Source: Phytopseudomonas flavescens
GTDB taxonomy: Bacteria > Pseudomonadota > Gammaproteobacteria > Pseudomonadales > Pseudomonadaceae
Reading direction: 5' to 3'
Length of the DNA stretch: 64,000 nucleotides
NCBI RefSeq assembly: GCF_900100535.1
Contig: NZ_FNDG01000015.1
Span: forward strand, 62,001-126,000
The position numbers were made by a program, and so were the translations under genes. Shown one piece after another: positions 27,200 through 36,000 of this stretch. The notes under the pieces are model-generated. The model was not told where the DNA came from, searched no databases, and saw only the letters and a list, made by a program, of their open reading frames with translations. The number at the start of each line of letters is the position of its first letter. The stretch's first letter is position 1.

Positions 27200-27894
27200 T
27201 GGCCTTCCTTGAGCAGATAGCCGACACCACGAATCACCGCGATCTCGACCCCGGCCTCCGCCTCTTTCAACGCGCGCCGGAGCTTGGAGACATGCGCGTC
27301 GAGCGCATTCGACTGGATCTCGTCTGCCAGGCCGTAGACCGCTTCATGGAGGTTCTCTCGCAGTACGGTCCGCCCCTGGCGATAGATCAGGGCTTCCAGA
27401 ATCAGCAACTGACGCCGCGGCAGATGAAGCGGCTGGCCATCGACGATGGCCTCACCGGCGGTGAAGTCGAAGGACAGCGCGCCAAGGGTAGCGGTGGGCA
27501 GAATGACCGTGGCCGGGCGCCGAGCGATGGCCCTTATGCGGGCCAGGAGTTCGTCGGCGGCAACGGGTTTGACCACGTAATCGTCCGCCCCTCCATTCAG
27601 GCCATCGATCCGTTCTGCGACCTCCCCGCGGGCGGTCAGCAGCACGATGGGCAGGGCGGGCGTCAGGCGCCGGGCGGTGGCAATGAAGTCGAGACCATCG
27701 CCATCGGGCAGGCCGCGGTCGAGGAGCAACAGATCGTGCACATGCAGGCGCAAGGTCATCGCCGCTGCGGCGAGCGAATGAACCATGTCCACGATCAAGC
27801 CATGTCGCCCCAACGCTGCCTGCAGAGCCTGGGCCATAGGTAAGTCATCTTCGACCAGAAGGATTCGCAAAGCCGCTTCACCGCACCGTTTCAC
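27196..27894 (-). CDS. OmpR-family response regulator
   Basis: 232 residues: receiver (VEDDLPMAQ; phosphoacceptor Asp in LLLLDRGLPDGDG; VVKPVAADEL) and a C-terminal winged helix (LHLPRRQLLILEALI, NALDAHVSKLRRAL). First gene of the operon with the kinase downstream. Start is a GTG at 27894; a TTG at 27870 would also keep the whole receiver. No target gene is evident nearby. Confidence 0.9.
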   Translation of the reverse strand: MKRCGEAALRILLVEDDLPMAQALQAALGRHGLIVDMVHSLAAAAMTLRLHVHDLLLLDRGLPDGDGLDFIATARRLTPALPIVLLTARGEVAERIDGLNGGADDYVVKPVAADELLARIRAIARRPATVILPTATLGALSFDFTAGEAIVDGQPLHLPRRQLLILEALIYRQGRTVLRENLHEAVYGLADEIQSNALDAHVSKLRRALKEAEAGVEIAVIRGVGYLLKEGQ

Positions 27895-28106
27895 CGAGGC
27901 GCCATAGTAGCGGAGCGCAAAAGTTTGCGACGCAATGTTCAGGCAATGTTCGGCGGTGACTATGCCAGGACAACTGCTCCCAGGGATCGGGGCTTCATGC
28001 GACGCAGCGGCTTTCTCTGCCTAGCCGGTGCACAGATCCTGCCGGGACATGTGCTACCTGCAGATCTTTACCAGCAGAGCACCGCAACTGTTAGGTAGGG
28101 CTGATC

Positions 28107-28718
28107 ATGAGTCGGACTCTTGTGGTATTCGGTGCGCAGAACAGCGCAGGTGCATTGGCCGCTCGCCAGTACGGCAATGACGGCTACGACGTGGTGCTGG
28201 TGGCCGATGACGCGCAGTGCGTGCGCGCGCTGACGACCGTGCTGGAAAGCGAAGGCATCTCGACACGAACCTTCACCGGCGACGTCTCCAGCCCCGAGCA
28301 CGCCAAGGCGATGATCCGCTCCATCCGCAGCACGGTGGGCCCTATCGATGCGGTGTACTACGGCCTCGATCCGCTCAATACAGCTGACTACGCCGCCGCA
28401 TTGAACCCGGACAGCGCCACCGAAACATGCGCGCTCACCTACCTGAGCATGACTGCCGTGGTGGACGAAGTGCTGCCGGAGATGCGCTCGCGCAAGTCGG
28501 GTGCCATTTTGGTCGAGCGCAACGACACTACAACCTCAGCGCAACCCAGCCTTGGCGGTGCAGATCCGGCGGCTGCCGCGTGCAGCTATCTGCACGGTCT
28601 TCAGCAGGAGCTGGCGTGCGACGGCGTGCATATCGGCATGCTCAGCATCGGCTCGCTGTTCTGCCGGCATAACGTGGGGTTCGCTCAGCAGAGCAGCGGG
28701 CCTTTCACCAAGGCCTGA
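28107..28718 (+). CDS. Short-chain dehydrogenase-like protein lacking catalytic residues
   Basis: 203 residues with an SDR Rossmann start (VVFGAQNSAGALAARQYGNDGY) and the usual order of segments, including DVSSPEHAKAMIRSI and IDAVYYGL in place of the NAG motif. The catalytic Ser/YxxxK set is absent: the position reads AACSYLHGLQQELA. The cofactor glycines are also altered. Likely an NADP-sensing or inactive SDR homologue. Convergent with the BRO-N gene, 4 bp apart. Confidence 0.65.
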   Translation: MSRTLVVFGAQNSAGALAARQYGNDGYDVVLVADDAQCVRALTTVLESEGISTRTFTGDVSSPEHAKAMIRSIRSTVGPIDAVYYGLDPLNTADYAAALNPDSATETCALTYLSMTAVVDEVLPEMRSRKSGAILVERNDTTTSAQPSLGGADPAAAACSYLHGLQQELACDGVHIGMLSIGSLFCRHNVGFAQQSSGPFTKA

Positions 28719-29292
28719 TCCACTAGCCTTGCGAGCGACCCGGTGCCTTCTCCACCGAAGGTATGAGCGCCGGCATATCCCGCCATTTGACCCAGGCCTC
28801 GTTCTGCCAGTGCAGCAGGCTCACGGACAGGCCTGCCCACTGCAGTGAACTCAGGCTGGGTGCTTGGTCGGGCGTGGGTGTGCAGGCCGCCCGCAGCGTG
28901 GGGATCACTTCATGGGTGAGCCAGCGGCGCAGGTTCTGGTTCTCGGGAATGTGGTGATACACCATCAGCGCATACATGCCGGATTCGCTGACCATCAGGG
29001 TGGGCCGGACATTGCCGTGATGATTGAGGCTGATGATGCGGTGCTGGTCGTCATCGAGTTTGCGGATTAGCCGTTCGTTGAGGTGGCAGCCCATCAGGCG
29101 GCCGAGATCGACGACGCTGAACCATACCTGGGATTCGAGCATCAGGGCGTGCAGGAAACGGTTGTGACGGGTGAAGCGAAGGGATTCGAAGTGTTCGTTC
29201 ATCTTGATATATCCACTAGTGGTGACATGCCGCCTCCTGACGCCAATCAGGGTGGGCGGAACCGTATGGGTTGGCGTACCGGCTAGTGGATC
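28717..29292. repeat. 12-bp inverted repeats flanking the BRO-N gene, with a central related palindrome
   Basis: GATCCACTAGCC at 28717-28728 and its exact inverse GGCTAGTGGATC at 29281-29292 enclose the BRO-N gene. A third related motif, the palindrome CCACTAGTGG at 29213-29222, lies 10 bp upstream of the BRO-N start, where an operator would be. The 576-bp unit looks like a small cassette. I see no further gene in 29293-29598. Confidence 0.55.
28723..29202 (-). CDS. BRO-N domain (prophage antirepressor-like) protein
   Basis: 159 residues. The BRO-N fold is visible: LRFTRHNRFLHAL, VWFSVVDLGRLMGCH, ISLNHHGNVRPTLMVSESGMYALM and LRRWLTHEVIPTL. BRO-N proteins bind DNA and act as antirepressors in phages, but solitary copies are common in Pseudomonas chromosomes. 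Start at the ATG at 29202, just downstream of the CCACTAGTGG palindrome. The C-terminal ~50 residues are not conserved in any family I know. Probably autoregulated. Confidence 0.8.
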   Translation of the reverse strand: MNEHFESLRFTRHNRFLHALMLESQVWFSVVDLGRLMGCHLNERLIRKLDDDQHRIISLNHHGNVRPTLMVSESGMYALMVYHHIPENQNLRRWLTHEVIPTLRAACTPTPDQAPSLSSLQWAGLSVSLLHWQNEAWVKWRDMPALIPSVEKAPGRSQG

Positions 29293-29598
29293 CGGCGCAT
29301 CCGAAGATGCCCACATACGGCCCGCCCATAACGCAGGCAGCCACACGCAGGACACAGCAAAGCCGCGACAGCAGCTGATGTGTCTTCCACTTTCCAGGAC
29401 GCCAATCCTGTATCGCCGATATGCGGCGACGGTCGAACCTTACTGCCTGCTCGGGCATTGAACAAGCGCAATCGTATGTCTGGCCCGCGGTTGTAAGCGA
29501 AGCGCTCTATGCTCGAAATAACAGCTGCCGGCACCACCCATCTTTCAAGATTTTCAGCCACGGGCCGATGCAGTGATACCTACTCTGGAGTCCTTGTC

Positions 29599-30915
29599 GT
29601 GTTCAACTCTCGCCTCAAACAAATCAACAGTGAGCTGGAAGCTCGCTTAGCGATGCAGGAGGAGGTAAGGGAGAACCTCGAAAAGGAAATGATCATCATC
29701 CAGCTCAGCGCGGATGGCCGCATCGAGCGTGTCAACGAGCTGTTCCAGAACGAACTCGGCTACCGGGCCGGGGAAGTCGAGGGGCAGTACCTGACCCAGC
29801 TATCGCCGTCGGAACTGGCCCGTGACCCGCACCAGTTGCGCGCGCTCTCCGCGATCAAGGAGCGCCGCCATTTCAACGGCGCCTTGCGCTTGCTGGGCAA
29901 GGATGGCCAGCACGTGTGGCTGCGTTCTGTGGTCATTCCCATGAGCGATCACTTGAGTGGCACAAAGCAGGTGGTCATCCACTCCAGCAATCTGACGCGC
30001 ACCATCGAGGCGTCGCTGGAGAACGAGAGCCTGGTCAAGGCACTGCTGCGCTCGACGGCGGTGATCGAATTCAGCCTGGACGGTACGGTCATCACCGCCA
30101 ACGATTCCTTCCTGCGCGGCATGGGCTACAACCTGGCGCAGGTTGTGGGCAAGCACCACCGCATGTTCTGCACCGCCGAGGAGAGTGCCTCGGAGGGCTA
30201 TCGTCAGTTCTGGGAGCGCTTGCGCCGCGGTGAATTCGTCGTAGCCCGCTTCCGCCGCATCGACAGCAGCGGTCGAGACGTCTGGCTGGAAGCCTCCTAC
30301 AACCCCATCACCGATATCCACGGCAAGCTCTACAAGGTGGTCAAGTTCGCCACCGTGATTACCGACCAGGTGAACATGGAAAAAGCCGTCGCCGACGCCG
30401 CCAACCTCGCCTACACCACATCGCTGCAGACCGATACCAGTGCCAGCAAGGGCCGCGAGGTCATTCGCGACACGGTCGAAGTGCTGCACCGGCTGGCCAA
30501 CTCCATGGAAAACGCCACCCATGGCATCCAGGCGTTGGATCAGCAAGGGCAGATGATCGAGGCCATCGTCAAGGCCATCAGCGGTATCGCCGACCAGACC
30601 AATCTGCTGGCGCTCAACGCCGCCATCGAAGCCGCGCGTGCGGGCGAACAGGGGCGTGGTTTCGCGGTGGTGGCCGATGAAGTCCGTCAGCTCGCGTCGC
30701 GCACCTCCAAGGCCACCCAGGAAATCGTCGGCGTGGTCAAGCAGAACCAGGAACTCGCCTCCAATGCCGTCGACGTGATCAACCGCAGCCGCGAACTGGC
30801 CGGCGAAGCACTGACACTGGCCAACGAGTCCGACACCGTGATTCAGGATATCCAGAAAGACGCGGAGTGCGTCGTCGCTGCCGTGAGCCAGTTCTCCAGC
30901 CAGGTCTCGAGCTGA
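29599..30915 (+). CDS. BdlA-like PAS-PAS methyl-accepting receptor (soluble)
   Basis: 438 residues from a GTG at 29599 with GGAG 10 nt upstream; the frame extends further 5' but without homology. Two PAS domains (about 15-125 and 135-260; each begins with an IxxSxDGxI-like strand) precede a short MCP signalling domain with the canonical ISGIADQTNLLALNAAIEA hairpin. No transmembrane helix, so cytoplasmic. The layout matches BdlA, which controls biofilm dispersal in P. aeruginosa, or Aer-type energy receptors. Length fits BdlA. Confidence 0.85.
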   Translation: MFNSRLKQINSELEARLAMQEEVRENLEKEMIIIQLSADGRIERVNELFQNELGYRAGEVEGQYLTQLSPSELARDPHQLRALSAIKERRHFNGALRLLGKDGQHVWLRSVVIPMSDHLSGTKQVVIHSSNLTRTIEASLENESLVKALLRSTAVIEFSLDGTVITANDSFLRGMGYNLAQVVGKHHRMFCTAEESASEGYRQFWERLRRGEFVVARFRRIDSSGRDVWLEASYNPITDIHGKLYKVVKFATVITDQVNMEKAVADAANLAYTTSLQTDTSASKGREVIRDTVEVLHRLANSMENATHGIQALDQQGQMIEAIVKAISGIADQTNLLALNAAIEAARAGEQGRGFAVVADEVRQLASRTSKATQEIVGVVKQNQELASNAVDVINRSRELAGEALTLANESDTVIQDIQKDAECVVAAVSQFSSQVSS

Positions 30916-31114
30916 CTCGAGGCGCTCGGCAGGGGCCGGCGGCTACCTCGATCGAGCGCTCTGCATTTCATCCACGGCTGATCCGCCCGAGCCTGCTTTG
31001 CCACGGCTCGCAGAGCATGGCGAGCTTTAGGCGCCGTGCGCTCGGGATGCACGCGCGACTTTCCTGTCGCGTGGACGTCTTGTGGGCGCTGCATCAGCAA
31101 TCGCCATAAATGAC
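30916..31114. other. Intergenic stretch left of the island
   Basis: After the BdlA-like gene and before the terminator at 31115 I see no gene, RNA or repeat. The GC content falls from the core level toward the island end. Confidence 0.3.
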
Positions 31115-31145
31115 AAAGCCCCGCATTTCTGCGAGGCCTTGTTTT
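31115..31145. terminator. Bidirectional terminator beside the left island end
   Basis: AAAGCCCCGCA, loop TTTC, then TGCGAGGCCTT with a GTTTT tail on the plus strand; on the minus strand the stem ends in GGGGCTTT. It lies 3 bp from the left direct repeat and could be the original terminator of a leftward tRNA gene. Confidence 0.6.
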
Positions 31146-31148
31146 GTA

Positions 31149-31164
31149 GGCACCAGGAGTCGAA
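31149..31164. repeat. Left attachment direct repeat (attL)
   Basis: GGCACCAGGAGTCGAA, identical to 45640-45655. Its reverse complement TTCGACTCCTGGTGCC is the T-arm/acceptor part of tRNA-Thr. The match stops there, so the last 7 acceptor bases of a tRNA are not restored on this side. Confidence 0.7.
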
Positions 31165-31644
31165 AAAGTTTTTAACTATTTGATCTATAATTCTTTAATT
31201 CATACGTGACGAGCCATCTATCTCTAAAACTATCCCGGCACCCGGGGCTTGCTAAGCATTGAGAGAGGGGGTAGAAAGCCAGAATGGGACCGACTGCCCT
31301 CCGTGCATGGCTGCCTCTCATGCTTTCCTGAATCTGGGGGCTCGTTCTACAACTACGGTAAGCGACAGCTAACGACGAAAGGCTTCCGTTGCTAGACGGG
31401 CGTTATCGGCCAAAAACTGCCATATACGATCCGCAGCTTTTGGTCGAAAAGCGGTCAGGCCCGACCGGCTGATTTCGACCCACTCCATCCTCTCACCGCA
31501 GGTTCGTATGGGTAGAATCCCGCCAATTATGGACACGAAGTGTGCTGGTCAAATCCGATGCAGCCGCTTGGTGAGGTGGGATGTAACTGACCGGTCAAGT
31601 CCATGCAAGCCACTAAAAGGTGTAATGTAGAATTACTGGTCCGC
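31165..31644. other. Left end of the island, no gene seen
   Basis: An AT-rich stretch follows the left repeat (TTTAACTATTTGATC). No reading frame looks real. It may hold island end sequences used in excision. The STAND operon ends at its right side. Confidence 0.35.
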
Positions 31645-33069
31645 TTACTCGGACAGGCTTCCTATTTCACTCTCTTCTACCCAATCACCGTACGCTTTAT
31701 CACGCGTCCATTTCTCAACCATCCATACGTATCGAAGAGGCGCGCCCGCATCGGCTTCACAGGTTTGCGCGGCTTCAGCACGGAGCATGGAATAGCACGC
31801 CATGGGGCTTGCCCAACCCATGGGACGACTCGGCTGCCATTCCCAATACCAAGAATTGAACTCCCCCACATGCACTCCCTGCGACATAAGTGGTAAGCGT
31901 CCTGCGGCCGGAAGTAGCTCTAGATCGGGCATCGACGGTGTGGAAAACGGAACGTATGGAAAGCATTTGACGTAATCAAACTGCAGATACCCCACACTGG
32001 AGCCCATCAGGGGTAGAACCGCTGGCGAGAAGTCCAGATCGTCGTTCTTCTGCCAGGATGGCGAGGTCAATGATCGAAGGCCGTTCTGTTTGGGGGAGAG
32101 GCGTCCTGCCAACCACTTATGAAATCTCACCCCAGTCTTAGCGTCTGCGACACCGACCGGACTGGACACTCCAAACACCGTGAGCTCGATGTGGCGTAGC
32201 TCAGTATCGGAAACTGTCGCGCAGAGGTGCAAAAGCCTGCCTTGCTCTTCTCGCTCGATCAATCTTAAGCAGTCCCGAACAGCTATTTCTGGTGGAGTTG
32301 AATCATCATCAAAGCTGTGGTGCAAACCTTGAGCCCATTGAGGAGCAGGGCCGGGCTGAAGCTTTAGATAGATGGGATCTGCCGGTAGTGCCTTGCGCGC
32401 ATATGAAGCCGCGAGCTTCTCTGGCATTCCCCATAGCTCGACCGCACAAGCCAGTGTCCGTAGAAACGCTGATCTAGCCAGTTGCCCTTGACCAGCCACA
32501 AATTGGCCACCCGTGCTTCGATCTCTCGATAGAAAATAACTCAGGTGCCCATCTGTGATGTCCTTGAAGCGGTCACTCAAGACATCGAACTCATAAGCCC
32601 ATTGTCGGCTCATCGGGCGTCCGGAGATTTCTTCGAGGCGCTCGACTGTATCCTGAAAAATAGGGGGTAGAACTGCACCGCTGCTCAACAACTCCTCAGA
32701 AGCGCGTACATCCACATGATGAGGAGCTTTTCCGGAATAACATCCCTGCCAGTCACGAACGATCGCTGGGGCTCCTGAGGCGAGCGCCACCAGGTACTCC
32801 GACGCCAATGAAGGTCGGCTTACAGCTGCCCTGACACGACTCACGAATTCCGGACGTGCTTGTGCAATCAGCAATACCGACAGTGCCTCCAGGCATTCAG
32901 ACTCCAGGCGTCGGGTAGCGGTCCAATCAACCAAGGCGTCTTCGAAGTCTCCGGCAGTTTCCGGCACTGCCAATGCCTCCGCTATGGCATGCATAACCAC
33001 CAGCTTCCCTGTGGGAACTGGGAGGCCCAAACGCGCCACGCTAATATCTGCAATTTGCCTAGGAGTCAT
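31645..33069 (-). CDS. Unrecognised partner of the STAND NTPase
   Basis: 474 residues. No family recognised: no P-loop, no obvious nuclease motif, no signal peptide or membrane helix. The first ~110 residues are helical (VVMHAIAEALAVPE, LVDWTATRRL); the C-terminal third is aromatic and tryptophan-rich (FNSWYWEWQPSRPMGW, YVWMVEKWT). Its ATG at 33069 overlaps the stop of the STAND gene by 4 bp (ATGA), so it is translationally coupled and very likely works with it. Possible roles are regulator, effector or target sensor. Ends the operon; nothing follows for 480 bp. Confidence 0.8.
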   Translation of the reverse strand: MTPRQIADISVARLGLPVPTGKLVVMHAIAEALAVPETAGDFEDALVDWTATRRLESECLEALSVLLIAQARPEFVSRVRAAVSRPSLASEYLVALASGAPAIVRDWQGCYSGKAPHHVDVRASEELLSSGAVLPPIFQDTVERLEEISGRPMSRQWAYEFDVLSDRFKDITDGHLSYFLSRDRSTGGQFVAGQGQLARSAFLRTLACAVELWGMPEKLAASYARKALPADPIYLKLQPGPAPQWAQGLHHSFDDDSTPPEIAVRDCLRLIEREEQGRLLHLCATVSDTELRHIELTVFGVSSPVGVADAKTGVRFHKWLAGRLSPKQNGLRSLTSPSWQKNDDLDFSPAVLPLMGSSVGYLQFDYVKCFPYVPFSTPSMPDLELLPAAGRLPLMSQGVHVGEFNSWYWEWQPSRPMGWASPMACYSMLRAEAAQTCEADAGAPLRYVWMVEKWTRDKAYGDWVEESEIGSLSE

Positions 33070-36000
33070 TTTTCATCCTCTCGCCACCAAGCTGGCTGTA
33101 CCAATGGCTGACATTCAAACTCAGCCACTGTGGTGTCGATCAGGTTGCTCAGAATTGACAGGGCCCGGGCAGTTTGCCCCACCTCCAGTAACAGATACAC
33201 CAACCTAGCATCGGGAATGGCTCGCTTCTTTTCTGGGTAGTGTGGGAGGGGCAACGTGGAAAGCTGAAGAAACTCTTCCCAACGTTTAGGATACAGAGAA
33301 CCTACCAATGCCAAGCGCCGCTGGGATTCCACATGCCCGTAATAGTATTCGCTCCATCCATATCGGTACTGATGGGCACGTACCAGCCAAACGAACGCGA
33401 CTTTAGGTCCCTGAAGTCTGCGTGAGAGTTCGAATGCCAGATCGAGCAGCTCGGTTCCTCGAAATAGCGAGATAGAGCTCTCTAAGACATCTGCGAGAGA
33501 GCTCAAAAGCTCAACCCCTTTCCCTTTTGCCTCCCAGAAACTGAACCATTCAACCGTTCGCTTGGATGTGGCAGTGAATTCGCGTGTCTCATCCAGCGCT
33601 TTTAAGAACTCAGCCAGCTTTGAGGGCGGGTAATCCTCGGGTTCAGGCATCATGGGCTGCTGGCTATCCGAGTCGTCAAAAGCGTCTTTCTCTCGACTGA
33701 TCGCAGGAGGATTGTCACGCACAGATTGCTCCGGCACGTCCCACAGGCGGACCATTTCGGAGATTTTCTGACTTGCGTCCAACTGGCTGCGAGCTCGCAA
33801 GGCAGTGACCGCTTGCTCTCCCGAAGCATAAGCCAGGGCAGCCGCCACCCCTGGTGCATTGATGTCAGCATTTCTGGCAAACGCCGCAAAGGTTTGATCG
33901 GCGTAGTACCACTGACTGTGAGCAATCCAATGCTGATAAAAATGCACAAAGATATCTGGCCGCAATTGCAGCAGCAGGTCCGCTAAGTCGCTAGGACTGG
34001 TACCGGAATCTTCCGTCATTTCATCGATTTGGTTGTAAATGGGAGCAAGCCTGGCGAGTGCATGACGGACAAATTCCGGCTCAGTCGGCGCAACAGCTGC
34101 AATGACATCCAACAGATGACGAAGCCCAGGATCTTTGCGCCAACCAAATCCAGTCACATACTCGTAGCTCCCTTGCAGCAGCTCACGAGCCGTATCTTCG
34201 AGCCCATACGCTGTTGCCCAGCCACAAAGCTCACAAAGCGAATTAGCTTTTTCGTTGAAGGGGCCAACGGTCTGTCTGATCTGTTTTGCCTCGGTGCGTA
34301 TCTGGAGCTCTGCCGTATCCTCGCTCAGCAAATGGCACTGACGCATAAAGTAAGCTTCGCGAAGGCGATCAGGAGCAAACAATTTCGACCGCTGACACTC
34401 AGCCCAATCTGCTGCCGAGATGTGTTTCATCTCACTGCGAAGCCTACCCAACAAAAAAAGGTCAGCGGTGATCAACGCTAAAGCCTCTCGCAGAGCGCGA
34501 TATTCTGCCCAGGCGTCATGATCGTGTTGGGCGGGTCGATCCCCGGCGATGAACCGATAAACGATCGGTACTGGCGGGGTCTCACCTCTGGCCAATATTG
34601 TTGCAGTGGCGTTAGCAGAAGCAATCAATCGATGAAGCAGGGGCAACAGCCACTCACGTTTTGCATTCAGTGCCACCTTTTCGAGCGCTGGTGCGCCATT
34701 TAACTGAAGGCTGCTGGCAACGGCGGCAAAAAAGATTGAATGCAGATGATTCGCTAAGGTTGTCTCACTATTTCCGTCCAGGATCGCAAGCCTATCCAGC
34801 GGTATGTACCGAATGTACGCATCGTTCGCAGGCTCCCCATACAACATGGCCCAACAGGCAGACAAGGGGTGTTTGGTAAAACGTTCAAACCCGGCCCAAG
34901 AATGCAACGCGGCCTGTGCCCAGCCGGCCACTCGGATGGCTTGCAGCTCCAGCACTCGACGAAGTCGAGCAGGCATTGGAATCGATGCAAATGCCATGAC
35001 CGGGGTCAGATCTGAGTAGCCGCTAGCTTTCTCCAGAAATGCCGCAAACCACGCCTCACCGCTTTCATGATTCAAAAAAACGTTTATCAGCTTATCCGGC
35101 GCATAGCGGCCAGTCCCCCCTACCACATCCAAATAGACTTTGATTGCGCGCTCGTGCTCATGGCTATTCAGGGTTCCGGCGTCCAATCGATCCTTTATCT
35201 TTTGTCGAATTCGCTCCTGTACGTCAAACGCACGACCAACTTCACCAAGGGATAGGTAGAGATGAGCTAAATCTCCCAGCGCTTGCAAGCTGGATTGATT
35301 AACACGGGAGGCCGTCAGCAGCGCAGGATAAGGGTCGGACGCCAGCTGAAGCGCCGATTTGAATAGCAGACTTCCATCCTCTATCTGGAACTCCGGACCA
35401 TTCTGGATTCGATGTTTGAGGGCCCGCTTACGAAGTGCGAGCTCGTAGTCACCCAAGACAAATGCGACCTCTTCGGCGTCTTCGAGGATTCGGATAATCT
35501 GATTAATATCGAAAGCTTGGACCAACGCATGCAGCATCCACCCTTTGGTCGTACCAGACAGCAGGCCGGAATGATCGCCTCGACGGGATTGGTACAGCCA
35601 CAGCCAACCCCACCGCAGATAAGACGGAGCTTCAGAATCCAACCATTCTTCGACCCGTGGCAGGAGTACGTTCGCCCGGCCCTGATGAGAGGGTTGTTGA
35701 CGAATGAACACATAGAGGCTGCCGTGAAACGCCTTGACACCGACATCGACGGTTGCCAGCAAGTGACCAATCTCAGCCTCTAAATTGACCTTCTTCAACT
35801 GGAGGCACTGCTCCAAAGCTCCAGAAGGCCAGATGAAATTATCCTCTGCTATGAGATGCAGAGCGTCCTTTGCATCCCAGGAAAGCCGTTGCCACAGCGA
35901 CGTGTAGTAGGCAAGTGCATCTCCATGGGGAGCTGAATCACTCTGGCGAACAATCTGCGCAGAAAGCACGCGATGATGGCGGATCATCTTCATGAACGTA

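Noticed and set aside
28717..29292. GGATCCACTAG-like borders as cloning-vector polylinker sequence
   Set aside because: The resemblance is limited to about 11 bp, no further vector sequence follows, and the enclosed gene is a normal Pseudomonas BRO-N type.
31115..31164. A complete tRNA at the left island end
   Set aside because: Only 16 bp of tRNA-like 3' sequence is present; no anticodon or D arm and no CCA in the right place.
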